Positions 25,112 to 34,253 of a stretch of 50,713 nt of DNA are shown piece after piece. Position 1 is the first letter of the stretch. Each line of letters begins with the position of its first letter. The translations under genes were made by a program, and so were the position numbers. The DNA comes from Candidatus Oleimmundimicrobium sp. (GTDB lineage Bacteria; Actinomycetota; Aquicultoria; UBA3085; Oleimmundimicrobiaceae), in contig NZ_JAUSCH010000065.1 in the NCBI RefSeq assembly GCF_030651595.1, positions 1 to 50,713 on the forward strand, written 5' to 3'. Below the pieces are notes generated by a model. That model was not told where the DNA came from, did no database searches, and saw nothing but the letters and a program-made list of their open reading frames with translations.

Positions 25112-25933
25112 ATGGATACTAGTATAATAATTAAAGCAGCTTTAGTGCTTGGTGGCGCGGGACTTGTTCTGGGGGCTATTTTAGCTATCGCTTCGCAGAT
25201 TTTTCACGTTGAAGTAGACCCAAAAATCGAACATATTAGAGAAGTTCTTCCCGGAGCTAATTGCGGGGCTTGTGGGTATCCCGGTTGCGACGGTCTTGCC
25301 GAAGCTATTGCTAAAGGTGAAGCTTCTCCTTTAGCCTGTGTGGCAGGAGGGGCAGAAGTAGCAAATCAGATTGCAACTGTATTGGGAATTGAAGTAAAAG
25401 AAGAAAAAATTTCAAAGAAGGCTATTGTTCGTTGCGGTGGGGGGAAGAACGAAGTTGTTCATCGCTATATTTATGACGGTAAGCTTGATTGTCAAATGGC
25501 CCAACAAATAGCTAACGGCCCCTCTCTTTGTGTATATGGTTGTTTGGGATTTGGAAGTTGCATGGCAGCTTGCTCTTTTGGGGCTATTACTATGGGTGAA
25601 AATGGATTACCTTATATCAATTGGGAAAAGTGCCGGGGTTGTGGAGCTTGCGTAGAGGCTTGTCCGAGAAAAATTATTGCTTTGGTTCCTGAAAATCAAG
25701 AAGTTCATGTTTTTTGTCGCTCGCACGATAAGGGTAAAATAGTTCGCTCAATATGTAAAAAAGGATGTATTGGTTGCAAGGCATGCGAAAAGGTTTGTGA
25801 ATCTGATGCCGTTCATGTGGTTGATAATCTTGCGGTTATTGATTATGAAAAATGTATTAATTGTCAGAAGTGTGTAGAGAAATGTCCGACAGGTTGCATT
25901 GCAACTCTTTTAGAAGCTCATGCTTTGTCCTGA
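25112..25933 (+). CDS. rnfB: Rnf complex subunit B (polyferredoxin)
   Basis: The electron-entry subunit that accepts electrons from ferredoxin. An N-terminal membrane helix (about 5-28) is followed by a CGACGYPGC four-Cys domain (from about residue 51) and then ferredoxin-like pairs: YGCLGFGSCMAAC, CRGCGACVEACP, CIGCKACEKVC and CINCQKCVEKCP. That suggests one cluster near the membrane and four further 4Fe-4S clusters. The length of 273 residues is as in clostridial-type RnfB. A 93-nt gap separates it from rnfA but I see no terminator, so it is probably in the same operon. Confidence 0.96.
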   Translation: MDTSIIIKAALVLGGAGLVLGAILAIASQIFHVEVDPKIEHIREVLPGANCGACGYPGCDGLAEAIAKGEASPLACVAGGAEVANQIATVLGIEVKEEKISKKAIVRCGGGKNEVVHRYIYDGKLDCQMAQQIANGPSLCVYGCLGFGSCMAACSFGAITMGENGLPYINWEKCRGCGACVEACPRKIIALVPENQEVHVFCRSHDKGKIVRSICKKGCIGCKACEKVCESDAVHVVDNLAVIDYEKCINCQKCVEKCPTGCIATLLEAHALS

Positions 25934-26074
25934 TAAAAAAGAAATTTCTGTTAAAAATACTTAATTTCATAGTTTGAACTGTGGTTTTTTTTATTGTTAA
26001 TTTTCAACCGGGAATGATAAACTTTATTCTTAGGTAATGACCAAAAATTGTTGAATTAAACTTTTGAGGTAATC

Positions 26075-26458
26075 ATGTTAACTCGCTACGATAAAATCTT
26101 CATTTGTATCCTACTTTTCTTGGCTCTTTTTGCTTTTGTTGGAGGGTTTAGCGTATTTGGTTCAGGCAAAAAAGGTGAAGAAGTTGTAATTCTTGTAAGC
26201 GGACATGAAGTTGAACGATGTTCGATTAATTTAGAAAATCCAAAAAAAATAAAGGTAAAAGGGCTTATAGGTGAAAGTTTAATTGAAGTTGCGGAGGGCA
26301 AGGTAAGAATGGTTTGCTCCCCTTGTCCCAATCATAATTGTATGGCGCGGGGATGGATTAACAGATCGGGTGATGTTATAATTTGCGTCCCCAATGAAGT
26401 TATAATTAAGATTATTGGAGATAATGCTGAAAATAAAATTGATGCATGTAGTTGGTGA
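26075..26458 (+). CDS. NusG-domain-II-containing secreted or anchored protein
   Basis: A 127-residue protein with an N-terminal hydrophobic segment (about 8-30) and a NusG_II-type domain outside the membrane. The hallmark stretch is CSPCPNHNCMARGWI followed by an ICVPNEVIIKI segment; the three close Cys may pair or bind metal. Such proteins are regularly found next to Gx-type (HepST-like) membrane proteins and redox genes in anaerobes; the function is not known to me. The stop overlaps the ribosome site of the next gene, so translation is coupled. Confidence 0.8.
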   Translation: MLTRYDKIFICILLFLALFAFVGGFSVFGSGKKGEEVVILVSGHEVERCSINLENPKKIKVKGLIGESLIEVAEGKVRMVCSPCPNHNCMARGWINRSGDVIICVPNEVIIKIIGDNAENKIDACSW

Positions 26459-26463
26459 TTAGA

Positions 26464-27042
26464 TTGGCAGATTCTTCTTATAATGTTAAAAAAATGATAA
26501 TTTTGGCACTTTTTCTTGCGATAGGAATAGCCCTTTACGTTATTGAATTTCTTTATTTGCCGATGTTTTCAGTCCCTGGTGTTAAATTAGGTTTGGCAAA
26601 TATCGTGACCTTAATTTTAGTGGTTTTTTTCTCTTGGAAAGACTGTATTTTTAATGCGATAGCTCGCACTTTAATTGGTTCAATAATAACGGGGGTTTTT
26701 TTGACTCCTGCCTTTATTTTTAGTCTTGGAGGCGCCCTTGTAAGCACAGTCGTTATGCTTATTACTTATAAAATGTTTTATGGCAAATTTAGCTTAGTTG
26801 GCGTAAGCGTTGCCGGAGCCACTTCTCACAACATAACTCAATTAATTTTAGCCGTAACATTATTTATCAAGCACTGGGGAGTAATTTTACAGGTTCCCGT
26901 TCTTATTTTGGCCGCGGTTATAACAGGGACGCTGAACGGGATAATTGCTAACCTTTTTGTAAAAAAAGCTGTTTCTATTCCTGAATTTTCAAAAACTCGA
27001 GTTGCCACTATTAATTTACGAGGAACCGATGGAAATATCTAA
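26464..27042 (+). CDS. Gx transporter family membrane protein (PF07456-like)
   Basis: A 192-residue protein with about five membrane segments and the typical N-terminus LALFLAIGIALYVIE, then VPGVKLGLANIVTL and GATSHNITQLI. The family has been labelled heptaprenyl diphosphate synthase component I, but its shape is that of an ECF-type substrate-binding membrane protein, so the label is doubtful. I chose TTG 26464 because GGTG (26454-26457) is placed six bases before it; TTG 26452 and GTG 26455 are also in frame. It overlaps radC by 14 bases. Confidence 0.75.
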   Translation: MADSSYNVKKMIILALFLAIGIALYVIEFLYLPMFSVPGVKLGLANIVTLILVVFFSWKDCIFNAIARTLIGSIITGVFLTPAFIFSLGGALVSTVVMLITYKMFYGKFSLVGVSVAGATSHNITQLILAVTLFIKHWGVILQVPVLILAAVITGTLNGIIANLFVKKAVSIPEFSKTRVATINLRGTDGNI

Positions 27043-27724
27043 CTATCACTTAACTATGAAAAAACTACCGCTTGATATAAGGCCTCGCGAAAGGCTTTTT
27101 CGTTATGGGGCGAGTGGTCTTTCTGATTCTGAATTATTGGCAATTCTTCTTGGAACAGGAACTAAGCGAGAAACGGCTTTACAGCTTGGCCAGCGTATTT
27201 TAAGTAAATTTAAAAATTTGAGAAATTTGGTATCTACAAGTCCTGAGGAGCTGGCTGAAATTAATGGCATAGGAAAGGCCAAGTCATCTCAGATTGTGGC
27301 GGCAGTTGAACTTGGAAGAAGAATGAATACTATCTCCAATGAGAAAGGGAATTTTATAACAAATCCCAAAGATGTGGTCGATTTATTTATGGCGGAAATG
27401 AGATATCTTGATAGAGAATGTTTTAAAGCAGCACTTTTAAATACCAAGAACAAGGTCTTAAAAATAGTGGAAGTTTCCACCGGGAATTTAAATTCCTCCA
27501 TTGTTCACCCGCGAGAAGTATATAAATTTGCGATAAAGTGCAGTGCTGCTTCGGTAATAGTTGTCCATAATCATCCAAGTGGGGACTCTTCGCCAAGCAA
27601 AGAGGACGTTGTTACTACTCAACGGCTAAGCGAAGCAGGGAAGCTTTTGGGGATAGAATTGTTGGATCATGTCATAATAGGCGATGGAGAGTATACTAGC
27701 CTTAAAGAAAAGAACTTAGTTTAA
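27029..27724 (+). CDS. radC: RadC family JAB-domain protein
   Basis: A helix-hairpin-helix part (about residues 70-85, INGIGKAKSSQIVAA) precedes a JAB/MPN-like metal domain with HNHPSGDSSPSKED (His180, His182 and the following Asp). Despite the name, a role in DNA repair is not established. ATG 27029 has GAGGA just upstream, giving 231 residues; a TTG at 27002 would extend it into the previous gene. radC directly before mreB is a common arrangement. Confidence 0.92.
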   Translation: MEISNYHLTMKKLPLDIRPRERLFRYGASGLSDSELLAILLGTGTKRETALQLGQRILSKFKNLRNLVSTSPEELAEINGIGKAKSSQIVAAVELGRRMNTISNEKGNFITNPKDVVDLFMAEMRYLDRECFKAALLNTKNKVLKIVEVSTGNLNSSIVHPREVYKFAIKCSAASVIVVHNHPSGDSSPSKEDVVTTQRLSEAGKLLGIELLDHVIIGDGEYTSLKEKNLV

Positions 27725-27741
27725 GCAAATGGGTTGAAATT

Positions 27742-27781
27742 AAACAATAAAAGCAGTAAATTACCTTTTTGTTTATTGTTT
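27742..27781 (+). terminator. Weak hairpin between radC and mreB
   Basis: AAACAATAAA (27742-27751) and TTTATTGTTT (27772-27781) are perfect 10-bp complements with a 20-nt loop. The stem is AT-rich and lacks a U-tract, so terminator function is doubtful. Confidence 0.25.
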
Positions 27782-27843
27782 TGCTAATATTTGTTAGTAT
27801 TTATAAGTCTATTTAATTTTAAATTTTTAGGAAGGATGATTAT

Positions 27844-28875
27844 GTGTTAGATTTTTTGATAGCTCCTTTTAGTAAAGATATGGCAGTAGATTTAGGAACA
27901 GCAACTACACTTGTCCATGTAAAAGGCAAGGGTATTGTATTAATGGAACCATCGGTAGTTTCAATTGAAAAACAAACAGGGAAAATTCTTGCTGTTGGCG
28001 CTGAAGCAAAAAGGATGTTGGGTAGAACGCCTGGGAATATTGTGGCTATCCGTCCAATGAAAGATGGCGTAATTGCTGATTTTGATGTAACTGAAAGTAT
28101 GATTCGTTACTTTATACAAAAAGTTCATAAAAGAAAATTTGCTATTAAACCGCGAATTGTTGTCTGTGTGCCATCCGGAGTAACGGAGGTTGAGAAAAGG
28201 GCGGTTTTTGAAGCAACTATTCAAGCTGGGGCAAGGGCCGCGTATTTAATTGAGGAACCGATGGCTGCGGCAATTGGCGCGGGACTTCCAATTCATGAGC
28301 CAACCGGCAATATGGTATGCGATATTGGAGGAGGAACCACTGAAGTTGCGGTAATATCGCTTGGCGGTATTGTCTGCAGTGAATCAATTAGAGTTGGCGG
28401 AGACGAATTTGACGAGGCCATTATCAACCACGTGAAGAAAGAATATAATGTGATGATTGGCGAGAGAACGGCCGAAGAGATAAAGATTGAAATAGGCTCG
28501 GCTTATCCTCTTGAAGAAGAGGAAGATGTGGAAGTTCGTGGCAGGGATCTTTTAACCGGTTTGCCCAAAAATTTAACACTTTCTTCAGAAGAAATAAGAA
28601 TTGCCATCAATGAGCCTCTTAATGCTGTCATTGGGGCAATAAGAGCCACTTTGGAAAGAACGCCTCCCGAGCTTTCAAGTGATGTTATGGATAGAGGATT
28701 AGTTCTTGCCGGTGGAGGCTCTCTTTTAAAGGGATTAGATGAAAGATTGAGACAAGAAACAGGAATGCCTGTTTATCTTGCAGATGACCCTATGACCTGT
28801 GTAGTAATAGGTTCAGGAAAAGCGCTGGAAGAAATAAGCGTACTTAAAAAAATACTCATTGGTGTGCAACGTTAG
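27844..28875 (+). CDS. mreB: Rod shape-determining protein MreB
   Basis: A bacterial actin that forms membrane-bound filaments and directs the elongasome. The phosphate loops DLGTATTLV (residues 17-25) and [12 protein letters not shown] (near 160), the adenosine motif [14 protein letters not shown] and the hydrophobic start MLDFLIAPF all match. The length of 343 residues is normal. The GTG start follows AGGAAGGA; an ATG two bases earlier is out of frame. First gene of mreBCD-mrdA-rodA. Confidence 0.97.
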   Translation: MLDFLIAPFSKDMAVDLGTATTLVHVKGKGIVLMEPSVVSIEKQTGKILAVGAEAKRMLGRTPGNIVAIRPMKDGVIADFDVTESMIRYFIQKVHKRKFAIKPRIVVCVPSGVTEVEKRAVFEATIQAGARAAYLIEEPMAAAIGAGLPIHEPTGNMVCDIGGGTTEVAVISLGGIVCSESIRVGGDEFDEAIINHVKKEYNVMIGERTAEEIKIEIGSAYPLEEEEDVEVRGRDLLTGLPKNLTLSSEEIRIAINEPLNAVIGAIRATLERTPPELSSDVMDRGLVLAGGGSLLKGLDERLRQETGMPVYLADDPMTCVVIGSGKALEEISVLKKILIGVQR

Positions 28876-28914
28876 CTGCCGTGAATGTATTAAAAAATTG
28901 AGAGGTGTTAAATT

Positions 28915-29769
28915 TTGCGTCTTCGGAGGGGTGGTTTAAATAAGCTCACCCTTATTATTTTAATATTTGCAAGTATTCTGATTTTAACTTTTTACTTTAG
29001 AGAAACTAATGAAGGAATATTGCATAAAACTCAGGTTTTTGCCACAAACTCTTTAGCATCTATCCAATCGGGTATTTCAAAAACAGTCTCTCCTTTTCAT
29101 AATACGTGGAAACATGTAACTAATATTGGGCACCTTAGCTCGGAAAATGAAAGACTAAAAGATGAGGTAGTAAATTTAAAGCAACAAATTATTACCATGC
29201 AAGCTATGGAAAAAGAGAATGAGCGTTTACGTAAATTAGTTGGTTTTAAAGAAAAGACGCATTACTCTACTTTGCTTGCAAGGGTTATTGGGAGATCTTC
29301 AAATAATTTGCAATTAACCTTAACTATAAACAAAGGGTCAAAAGATGGAGTTTCTAAGAACATGCCGGTTGTGGTTGGGGAAGGCCTTGTTGGACAAATA
29401 ATTATGGTCTCGCCTAATGCTGCTCAGGTTCAGTTAATAACTGATCGAAGAAGCGGGGTTGCTGCCCAATTATTAAATTCGGGAGAAACAGGAGTTGTAG
29501 AGGGTCAAGCGACGGGTAGATTGGTGATGAATTATGTTGCAAAAAATGTTGAAGTAAATAAAAACGAACCCATCTTAACCTCTGGTGTAGGGAGTATCTT
29601 TCCAAAAGGATTATTCATTGGGACTGTTAGCGAAGTTAAAGAAACTCCTTATGATTTGTACAAAAACATACAGGTAAAATCATATGTAAATTTTTCTAAT
29701 TTAGAAGAGGTCTTTGTTATCACAGATATCGTGCCTGTTGTTCCGCCCTTGCTTGAAGAGGGAGATTAA
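28915..29769 (+). CDS. mreC: Rod shape-determining protein MreC
   Basis: A 284-residue bitopic protein. A basic start and one membrane helix (about 10-27) are followed by a coiled coil (about 75-112, ENERLKDEVVNLKQQI) and the beta-rich MreC core with the GLVGQI and GVGSIFPKGLFIGTV motifs. It links MreB to PBP2 and RodA by family knowledge. The start is TTG, well placed after GAGAGGTG. mreD follows after one base. Confidence 0.93.
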   Translation: MRLRRGGLNKLTLIILIFASILILTFYFRETNEGILHKTQVFATNSLASIQSGISKTVSPFHNTWKHVTNIGHLSSENERLKDEVVNLKQQIITMQAMEKENERLRKLVGFKEKTHYSTLLARVIGRSSNNLQLTLTINKGSKDGVSKNMPVVVGEGLVGQIIMVSPNAAQVQLITDRRSGVAAQLLNSGETGVVEGQATGRLVMNYVAKNVEVNKNEPILTSGVGSIFPKGLFIGTVSEVKETPYDLYKNIQVKSYVNFSNLEEVFVITDIVPVVPPLLEEGD

Positions 29770-29770
29770 T

Positions 29771-30310
29771 GTGCAATCTTTTTTAACCTTGTTTTTGGTT
29801 TTGTTTATAGTTTTTTTATCTCAAACTACAATAGTCCCTTATTTTGAAATTGGCGGAGTTCAGCCAGACTTGGTCTTAATAGTAATTACAATTTGTGCTT
29901 TAATCGAAGGACCCGTTTGGGGTTCGTTGGCTGGGTTTATGGGTGGGTTACTGCAAGACTTAGTAACAATAAGAAATATGGGCCTTGGGGCTTTATCAAA
30001 AACCATTGTTGGATATCTGGCTGGTTTAGCAAAGAAAAATGTAGTTGGCGAAAATCTTTTTTTACCGGTAATTGTGGTATTTTTAACTTCTTTGAGTGCT
30101 CAAATTATCTATGTTTTATTCTCTTTTTTGATAGGGGACATCATTGTCTTGCGGCAAATTTTTTTTAGAGTGATTATTCCAAGCGCAATCTATGACAGTT
30201 TGTTGGCATTGCCTATTTACCTGCTTCTTTTAAAAATATTAACTCGAAAAAAAGAGCGCCTATTATTTGAAAGAGAAGCGACTTTCTATGAGGGAAAAAA
30301 TCTACGCTAA
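29771..30310 (+). CDS. mreD: Rod shape-determining protein MreD
   Basis: A 179-residue membrane protein with about five segments, including the conserved GGVQPDLVLI stretch near residue 30 and the GLGALSKTIVGYLAG loop. I chose GTG 29771, just after the mreC stop and six to twelve bases from GAGGGAGA; the overlapping ATG at 29769 is out of frame. Upstream in-frame starts lie inside mreC. Confidence 0.88.
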   Translation: MQSFLTLFLVLFIVFLSQTTIVPYFEIGGVQPDLVLIVITICALIEGPVWGSLAGFMGGLLQDLVTIRNMGLGALSKTIVGYLAGLAKKNVVGENLFLPVIVVFLTSLSAQIIYVLFSFLIGDIIVLRQIFFRVIIPSAIYDSLLALPIYLLLLKILTRKKERLLFEREATFYEGKNLR

Positions 30311-30326
30311 AGTAGGTAAAGATTAG

Positions 30327-32186
30327 ATGGTAAGATTCGATGATTCAATACAAAAGAGACTAGCTATAGCCGGAGTAATAGTTATCATTGCATTCGGTGT
30401 GCTTTTGGGACGACTCTGGACTCTTCAAATTATTGCTGGGGAAAAATATTTCGAAATGGCGGAGAGTAATAGAGTTAGAACTGTTTCAATAAGTGCTTCT
30501 CGAGGAGTAATTTATGATAGAAATGGAGAGATTTTAGTCAATAATCGTCCCAGCTTGGTCGTTACGGTTATTCCTTCAGAATTAAAGAATAAAGATGTTT
30601 TGCTTCGGTTGAGTGAACTTTTGGATATGGTTCCCAATGAAATTGAGGAAAAGCTGGAAGATAAGAAGGTTGACCCGCTAAAACCAAGAACGATTAAATA
30701 TGACATAAATGAAGATACCGCAGTTTATATTAAAGAACATTCTGCCGATTTTTTAGGAGTGGAAGTAAAAGTTGAGCCGGTTAGAAATTATTCTACCTCC
30801 ACAGTAGCGGCTCATGTTCTTGGATATCTTGGAGAAATATCTGAAGACGAGTTTGAGAAAATGAAAGATAAAGATTACAAGCTGGGGGATTTAATAGGAA
30901 AGAGCGGAACAGAGAAGCAATATGAAGAAATTCTTTGTGGCGTAAGAGGTTTTCAACAGTTGGAGGTGGATGCTTCAGGAAAAGTAATCAGGATTCTTGA
31001 CGAAAACGAATCCGTTGCCGGGAACAACCTTCAACTTACCATTGATAATAATCTCCAACTCGCTACAGAAAAATCTTTACAGGAAGCAATTAAGGCGGCA
31101 AATAAGGAGGGTTATAAAGATGCTAATGCCGGAGCGGCATTGGTAATGAATCCAAACACAGGCGAGATTTTAGCAATGGCAAGTTATCCCACATTCGACC
31201 CTTCGTTATTTACAGGGGGAATTTCTTCAAAACAATGGGCCGGATTAAACGATGAGACTTCAGGATTTCCTCTTCTTAATCGGACCATGATGTGTTCTTA
31301 TGCTCCAGGTTCGGTTTTTAAACCGATTACTTATTTGGCAGGATTAATGGAAGGAGTGATTTCCTACAATAGCACTTTTAATTGTACGGGAAAATGGACC
31401 GGTATGGGAGAAAGTTGGGCTCGATATTGTTGGAAAAGAAGTGGTCATGGACAAATGAATTTAAGCTCAGGGTTGAGCAATTCCTGTGATGTTGTTTTTT
31501 ACGAAATTGGCTATAAATTATATAAAGAAAAAGGAGAAAAACTCCAAAAATGGGCTCGTGAATTTAATTTAGGTTCCAAAACAGGTATTGATTTGCCCTC
31601 TGAGACGAAGGGAAGGGTTCCCGACAAGGCGTGGAAGAAAAAATTCAACGAAAACTATCCGGAATATCAGGCATGGATGCCCGGCGATACGGTCAATCTG
31701 GCCATCGGGCAGGGTGATTTACTAACTTCGCCGCTTCAAATTGCAAGTGTTTACAGCGCCATAGCCAATGGCGGAACAGTTTGGAAACCACATTTAGGAA
31801 AGAATGTTTTAACAGCCGAAGGAGAAGAAATTCACGAATTCAAGAAGGAAAAAGTGTTAGATATCCCCGTTCCCAAAACCATTATTGAGAAACTACAAAA
31901 AGATTTACGAAGAGTGATAGTGGATGGTACCGCAAAGAATGCTTTTGCGGGTTTCCCCATTAAGGTAGCGGGTAAAACAGGAACTTCTCAAGTTAAAAGT
32001 AAGGATGATTTTGCGTGGTTTGCCTGTTATGCTCCTTTGGATAAGCCACAATATGTTGTAGTTGTTTTAATTGAACAAGGCGGGCATGGTGGTTCTATCG
32101 CGGCTCCGGCGGCTCGGAGGATATTGGCTGCTGTGCATGACATTCCCTCAACGGGTCCGGTAACTGTTTTGGATAGATCCAGGTAA
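30327..32186 (+). CDS. mrdA: Penicillin-binding protein 2 (elongation transpeptidase)
   Basis: A class B PBP of 619 residues with an N-terminal anchor (about 13-35), a dimerisation/pedestal region starting at RGVIYDRNGEILVNN, and a transpeptidase with SVFK (Ser329, Lys332), SNSCD as the SxN motif and KTGT (550-553). Two cysteines (NCTG and RYCW) lie between the first two motifs, and a disulfide is possible. Adjacent to mreD and rodA, it is the PBP2 partner of RodA rather than a divisome PBP3. Confidence 0.95.
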   Translation: MVRFDDSIQKRLAIAGVIVIIAFGVLLGRLWTLQIIAGEKYFEMAESNRVRTVSISASRGVIYDRNGEILVNNRPSLVVTVIPSELKNKDVLLRLSELLDMVPNEIEEKLEDKKVDPLKPRTIKYDINEDTAVYIKEHSADFLGVEVKVEPVRNYSTSTVAAHVLGYLGEISEDEFEKMKDKDYKLGDLIGKSGTEKQYEEILCGVRGFQQLEVDASGKVIRILDENESVAGNNLQLTIDNNLQLATEKSLQEAIKAANKEGYKDANAGAALVMNPNTGEILAMASYPTFDPSLFTGGISSKQWAGLNDETSGFPLLNRTMMCSYAPGSVFKPITYLAGLMEGVISYNSTFNCTGKWTGMGESWARYCWKRSGHGQMNLSSGLSNSCDVVFYEIGYKLYKEKGEKLQKWAREFNLGSKTGIDLPSETKGRVPDKAWKKKFNENYPEYQAWMPGDTVNLAIGQGDLLTSPLQIASVYSAIANGGTVWKPHLGKNVLTAEGEEIHEFKKEKVLDIPVPKTIIEKLQKDLRRVIVDGTAKNAFAGFPIKVAGKTGTSQVKSKDDFAWFACYAPLDKPQYVVVVLIEQGGHGGSIAAPAARRILAAVHDIPSTGPVTVLDRSR

Positions 32187-32196
32187 AGGTGATTTA

Positions 32197-33303
32197 ATGA
32201 AAAAACATGGTGTTTTTGAATGGTTTAGATTTATAGACTTTAGTTTAATTGCAATAACGACTTTGTTAGTTGTTTATGGCAATTTGATGGTATATAGCGC
32301 TACTCGCAGCTCGCAAGGCGATCCGTTCTTTTATTTGAAGAAGCAAATAATTTTTACATTGTTGGGTATTTTAGTTGCTGTGGGGATAGCTCTTCTGAAC
32401 TATAATTGGTTTAGGCATTATATGGTTCCGCTTTATATCGGTAATATTGCCTTGTTGCTTCTTGTGCTTTTAATTGGACTTACAACTTATGGAGCTACGC
32501 GCTGGATATCGATAGGGTTTTTTAATCTTCAACCGTCTGAACTGGCAAAAATAATTTTAATTTTAACTCTAAGCGCGGTTTTAGCTGATAAAAAAGGTAA
32601 CATTGGGAAAATATCTGAACTATTTACTGTCTTTGCTTATGTGGGCTTACCTTTACTTTTAATTGTTGTTCAACCAGATTTAGGAACAGGCTTAGTTTTA
32701 GTGGCTATAACATTGGGATTGTTGTTTATTTCCGGGTTGAAATGGCAGCATGCTCTTTTAATTTTTGGTATTGTTGTTTTAGTTATTTTTCTTATTTTTC
32801 AATTTAATTTATTAAAAGAGTACCAGATGAGCAGGTTAATGGTTTTTTTTAATTCCAGCGCAGATCCCCTGGGGGCAGGTTATAATTTGCTGCAATCTAA
32901 AGTGGCAATCGGTTCGGGTGGATTTTTAGGAACCGGGCTTTTTTCGGGAACGCAAACCGGTTTAAAATTTTTACCCGTGCGTCATGCGGATTTTATTTTT
33001 TCAGTTGTCGGTGAAGAATTAGGGTTTTTGGGTTCGTCTTTTCTTTTAGGATTATACTTTATTTTGATAACCAGAGGTTTGGCGATAGGGGCGTCGGCGG
33101 GGAATCTTTATGGCACCTTGGTTGCCGTCGGTATTTCGTCAATGTGGCTTTTTCAGGTTTTGGTTAACGTTGGAATGACCATGGGAATCATGCCTATAAC
33201 GGGAATACCTCTTCCGTTTTTTAGTTATGGGGGAAGTTCAATGTTGATAAATTTTGCCGGGGTTGGTCTTTTGTTAAATATTTATGCTCGTAGATTTAAA
33301 TAA
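32197..33303 (+). CDS. rodA: Peptidoglycan glycosyltransferase RodA (SEDS family)
   Basis: A polytopic protein of 368 residues with about ten membrane segments. SEDS motifs are clear: YGATRWISIGFFNLQPSE, VQPDLGTGLVL, HADFIFSVVGEELGFLG and the C-terminal PFFSYGGSSML. It polymerises lipid II in the elongasome with PBP2. The ATG follows AAAGGTGAT with six-base spacing. Confidence 0.95.
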   Translation: MKKHGVFEWFRFIDFSLIAITTLLVVYGNLMVYSATRSSQGDPFFYLKKQIIFTLLGILVAVGIALLNYNWFRHYMVPLYIGNIALLLLVLLIGLTTYGATRWISIGFFNLQPSELAKIILILTLSAVLADKKGNIGKISELFTVFAYVGLPLLLIVVQPDLGTGLVLVAITLGLLFISGLKWQHALLIFGIVVLVIFLIFQFNLLKEYQMSRLMVFFNSSADPLGAGYNLLQSKVAIGSGGFLGTGLFSGTQTGLKFLPVRHADFIFSVVGEELGFLGSSFLLGLYFILITRGLAIGASAGNLYGTLVAVGISSMWLFQVLVNVGMTMGIMPITGIPLPFFSYGGSSMLINFAGVGLLLNIYARRFK

Positions 33304-33317
33304 ACGGAGGAAAAACA

Positions 33318-34253
33318 ATGAGAAAAAGAAGATGGAGATCTCTTAAAACAAAGGCAATTTTAAAAGCGTTAAAAGAGATAAAAGGAGAATCTTGTTTACC
33401 CATTTCAATTTTGGTTATTGGAGAAGAGAAAGTAGGGAAAAAATCTTTAATTGAGAAAATTACCTCTGGTAAAAATGAGATTTTTTCTTTAGTTAATCTA
33501 ACTCCCAAAGACAGTTTGTTAAAATTTGCTCCCAAAATAGATGAAGCAGATTTAGTTTTAGTAGCGGTGGATGCAACAAAAAAAATTAGCAATAAAATTA
33601 TGAATTTATTAGAGCATCTTGAAAGCATTGAGAAACCCTTTCTTTTAGTAGTTAATAAGATTGATATTCCAAAAGACCTGGGGGCTCAGCTTGAGACTGT
33701 AAGTGATTATCTGGAAAGATTTCTACCAAACATAGTTTTAGTTTCAGCTTTAAAAGACGTGAACATAAGCGATGAATTAATTCCAGCGATTATTCGCCGT
33801 TGCAGTAAGAAGATGTTGTCTTTAGCAATAAAGATTTCGGAATTTAAGTTACCCGTTATAAAGCATATTATAAAGAGTACAGCTTTACAAAACGCTGTTA
33901 TAGCAGGTATTCCTCTTTATCCGGGAGCCGATATGCCCTTGCTTACCACAAACCAGATTAGGATGATATTAAAAATTGCCGCTGTCTATGAAAAAGAAAT
34001 TGGTTTATCGAGGGCAAAGGAGATAATCATGGCTATAAGCGGGGGATTTATCTTTAGAGCCATTGCTCGGGAACTATTATCCTTTTTACCCCTAATTGGC
34101 TTTGCTACGAAGGCGGCTGTTGCTTATGGTGGCACAATAGCGATAGGGGAAGCTGCCAACAAATATTTCGAAAAAGGAATCAGTGATTTGTCGGCTGAGG
34201 AAATAAAAGATATTGCTTTGGAGGCAGCAAGAGAGTTGAAGGTTGCGCGTTGA
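33318..34253 (+). CDS. DUF697 protein with degenerate GTPase-like N-terminus
   Basis: A 311-residue protein. Residues 30-155 resemble a small GTPase: the P-loop region reads GEEKVGKKSLIEKI, in which the Ser/Thr expected after GK is replaced by Lys, and the NKID base-recognition motif is intact (VVNKIDIP). The C-terminal half (about 185-300) is a hydrophobic DUF697-like region with two or three membrane-seeking segments. Such genes occur beside cell-shape genes, but I cannot assign a function. Guanine-nucleotide binding may be weak or lost. It overlaps the next gene by four bases (TTGA). Confidence 0.75.
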   Translation: MRKRRWRSLKTKAILKALKEIKGESCLPISILVIGEEKVGKKSLIEKITSGKNEIFSLVNLTPKDSLLKFAPKIDEADLVLVAVDATKKISNKIMNLLEHLESIEKPFLLVVNKIDIPKDLGAQLETVSDYLERFLPNIVLVSALKDVNISDELIPAIIRRCSKKMLSLAIKISEFKLPVIKHIIKSTALQNAVIAGIPLYPGADMPLLTTNQIRMILKIAAVYEKEIGLSRAKEIIMAISGGFIFRAIARELLSFLPLIGFATKAAVAYGGTIAIGEAANKYFEKGISDLSAEEIKDIALEAARELKVAR

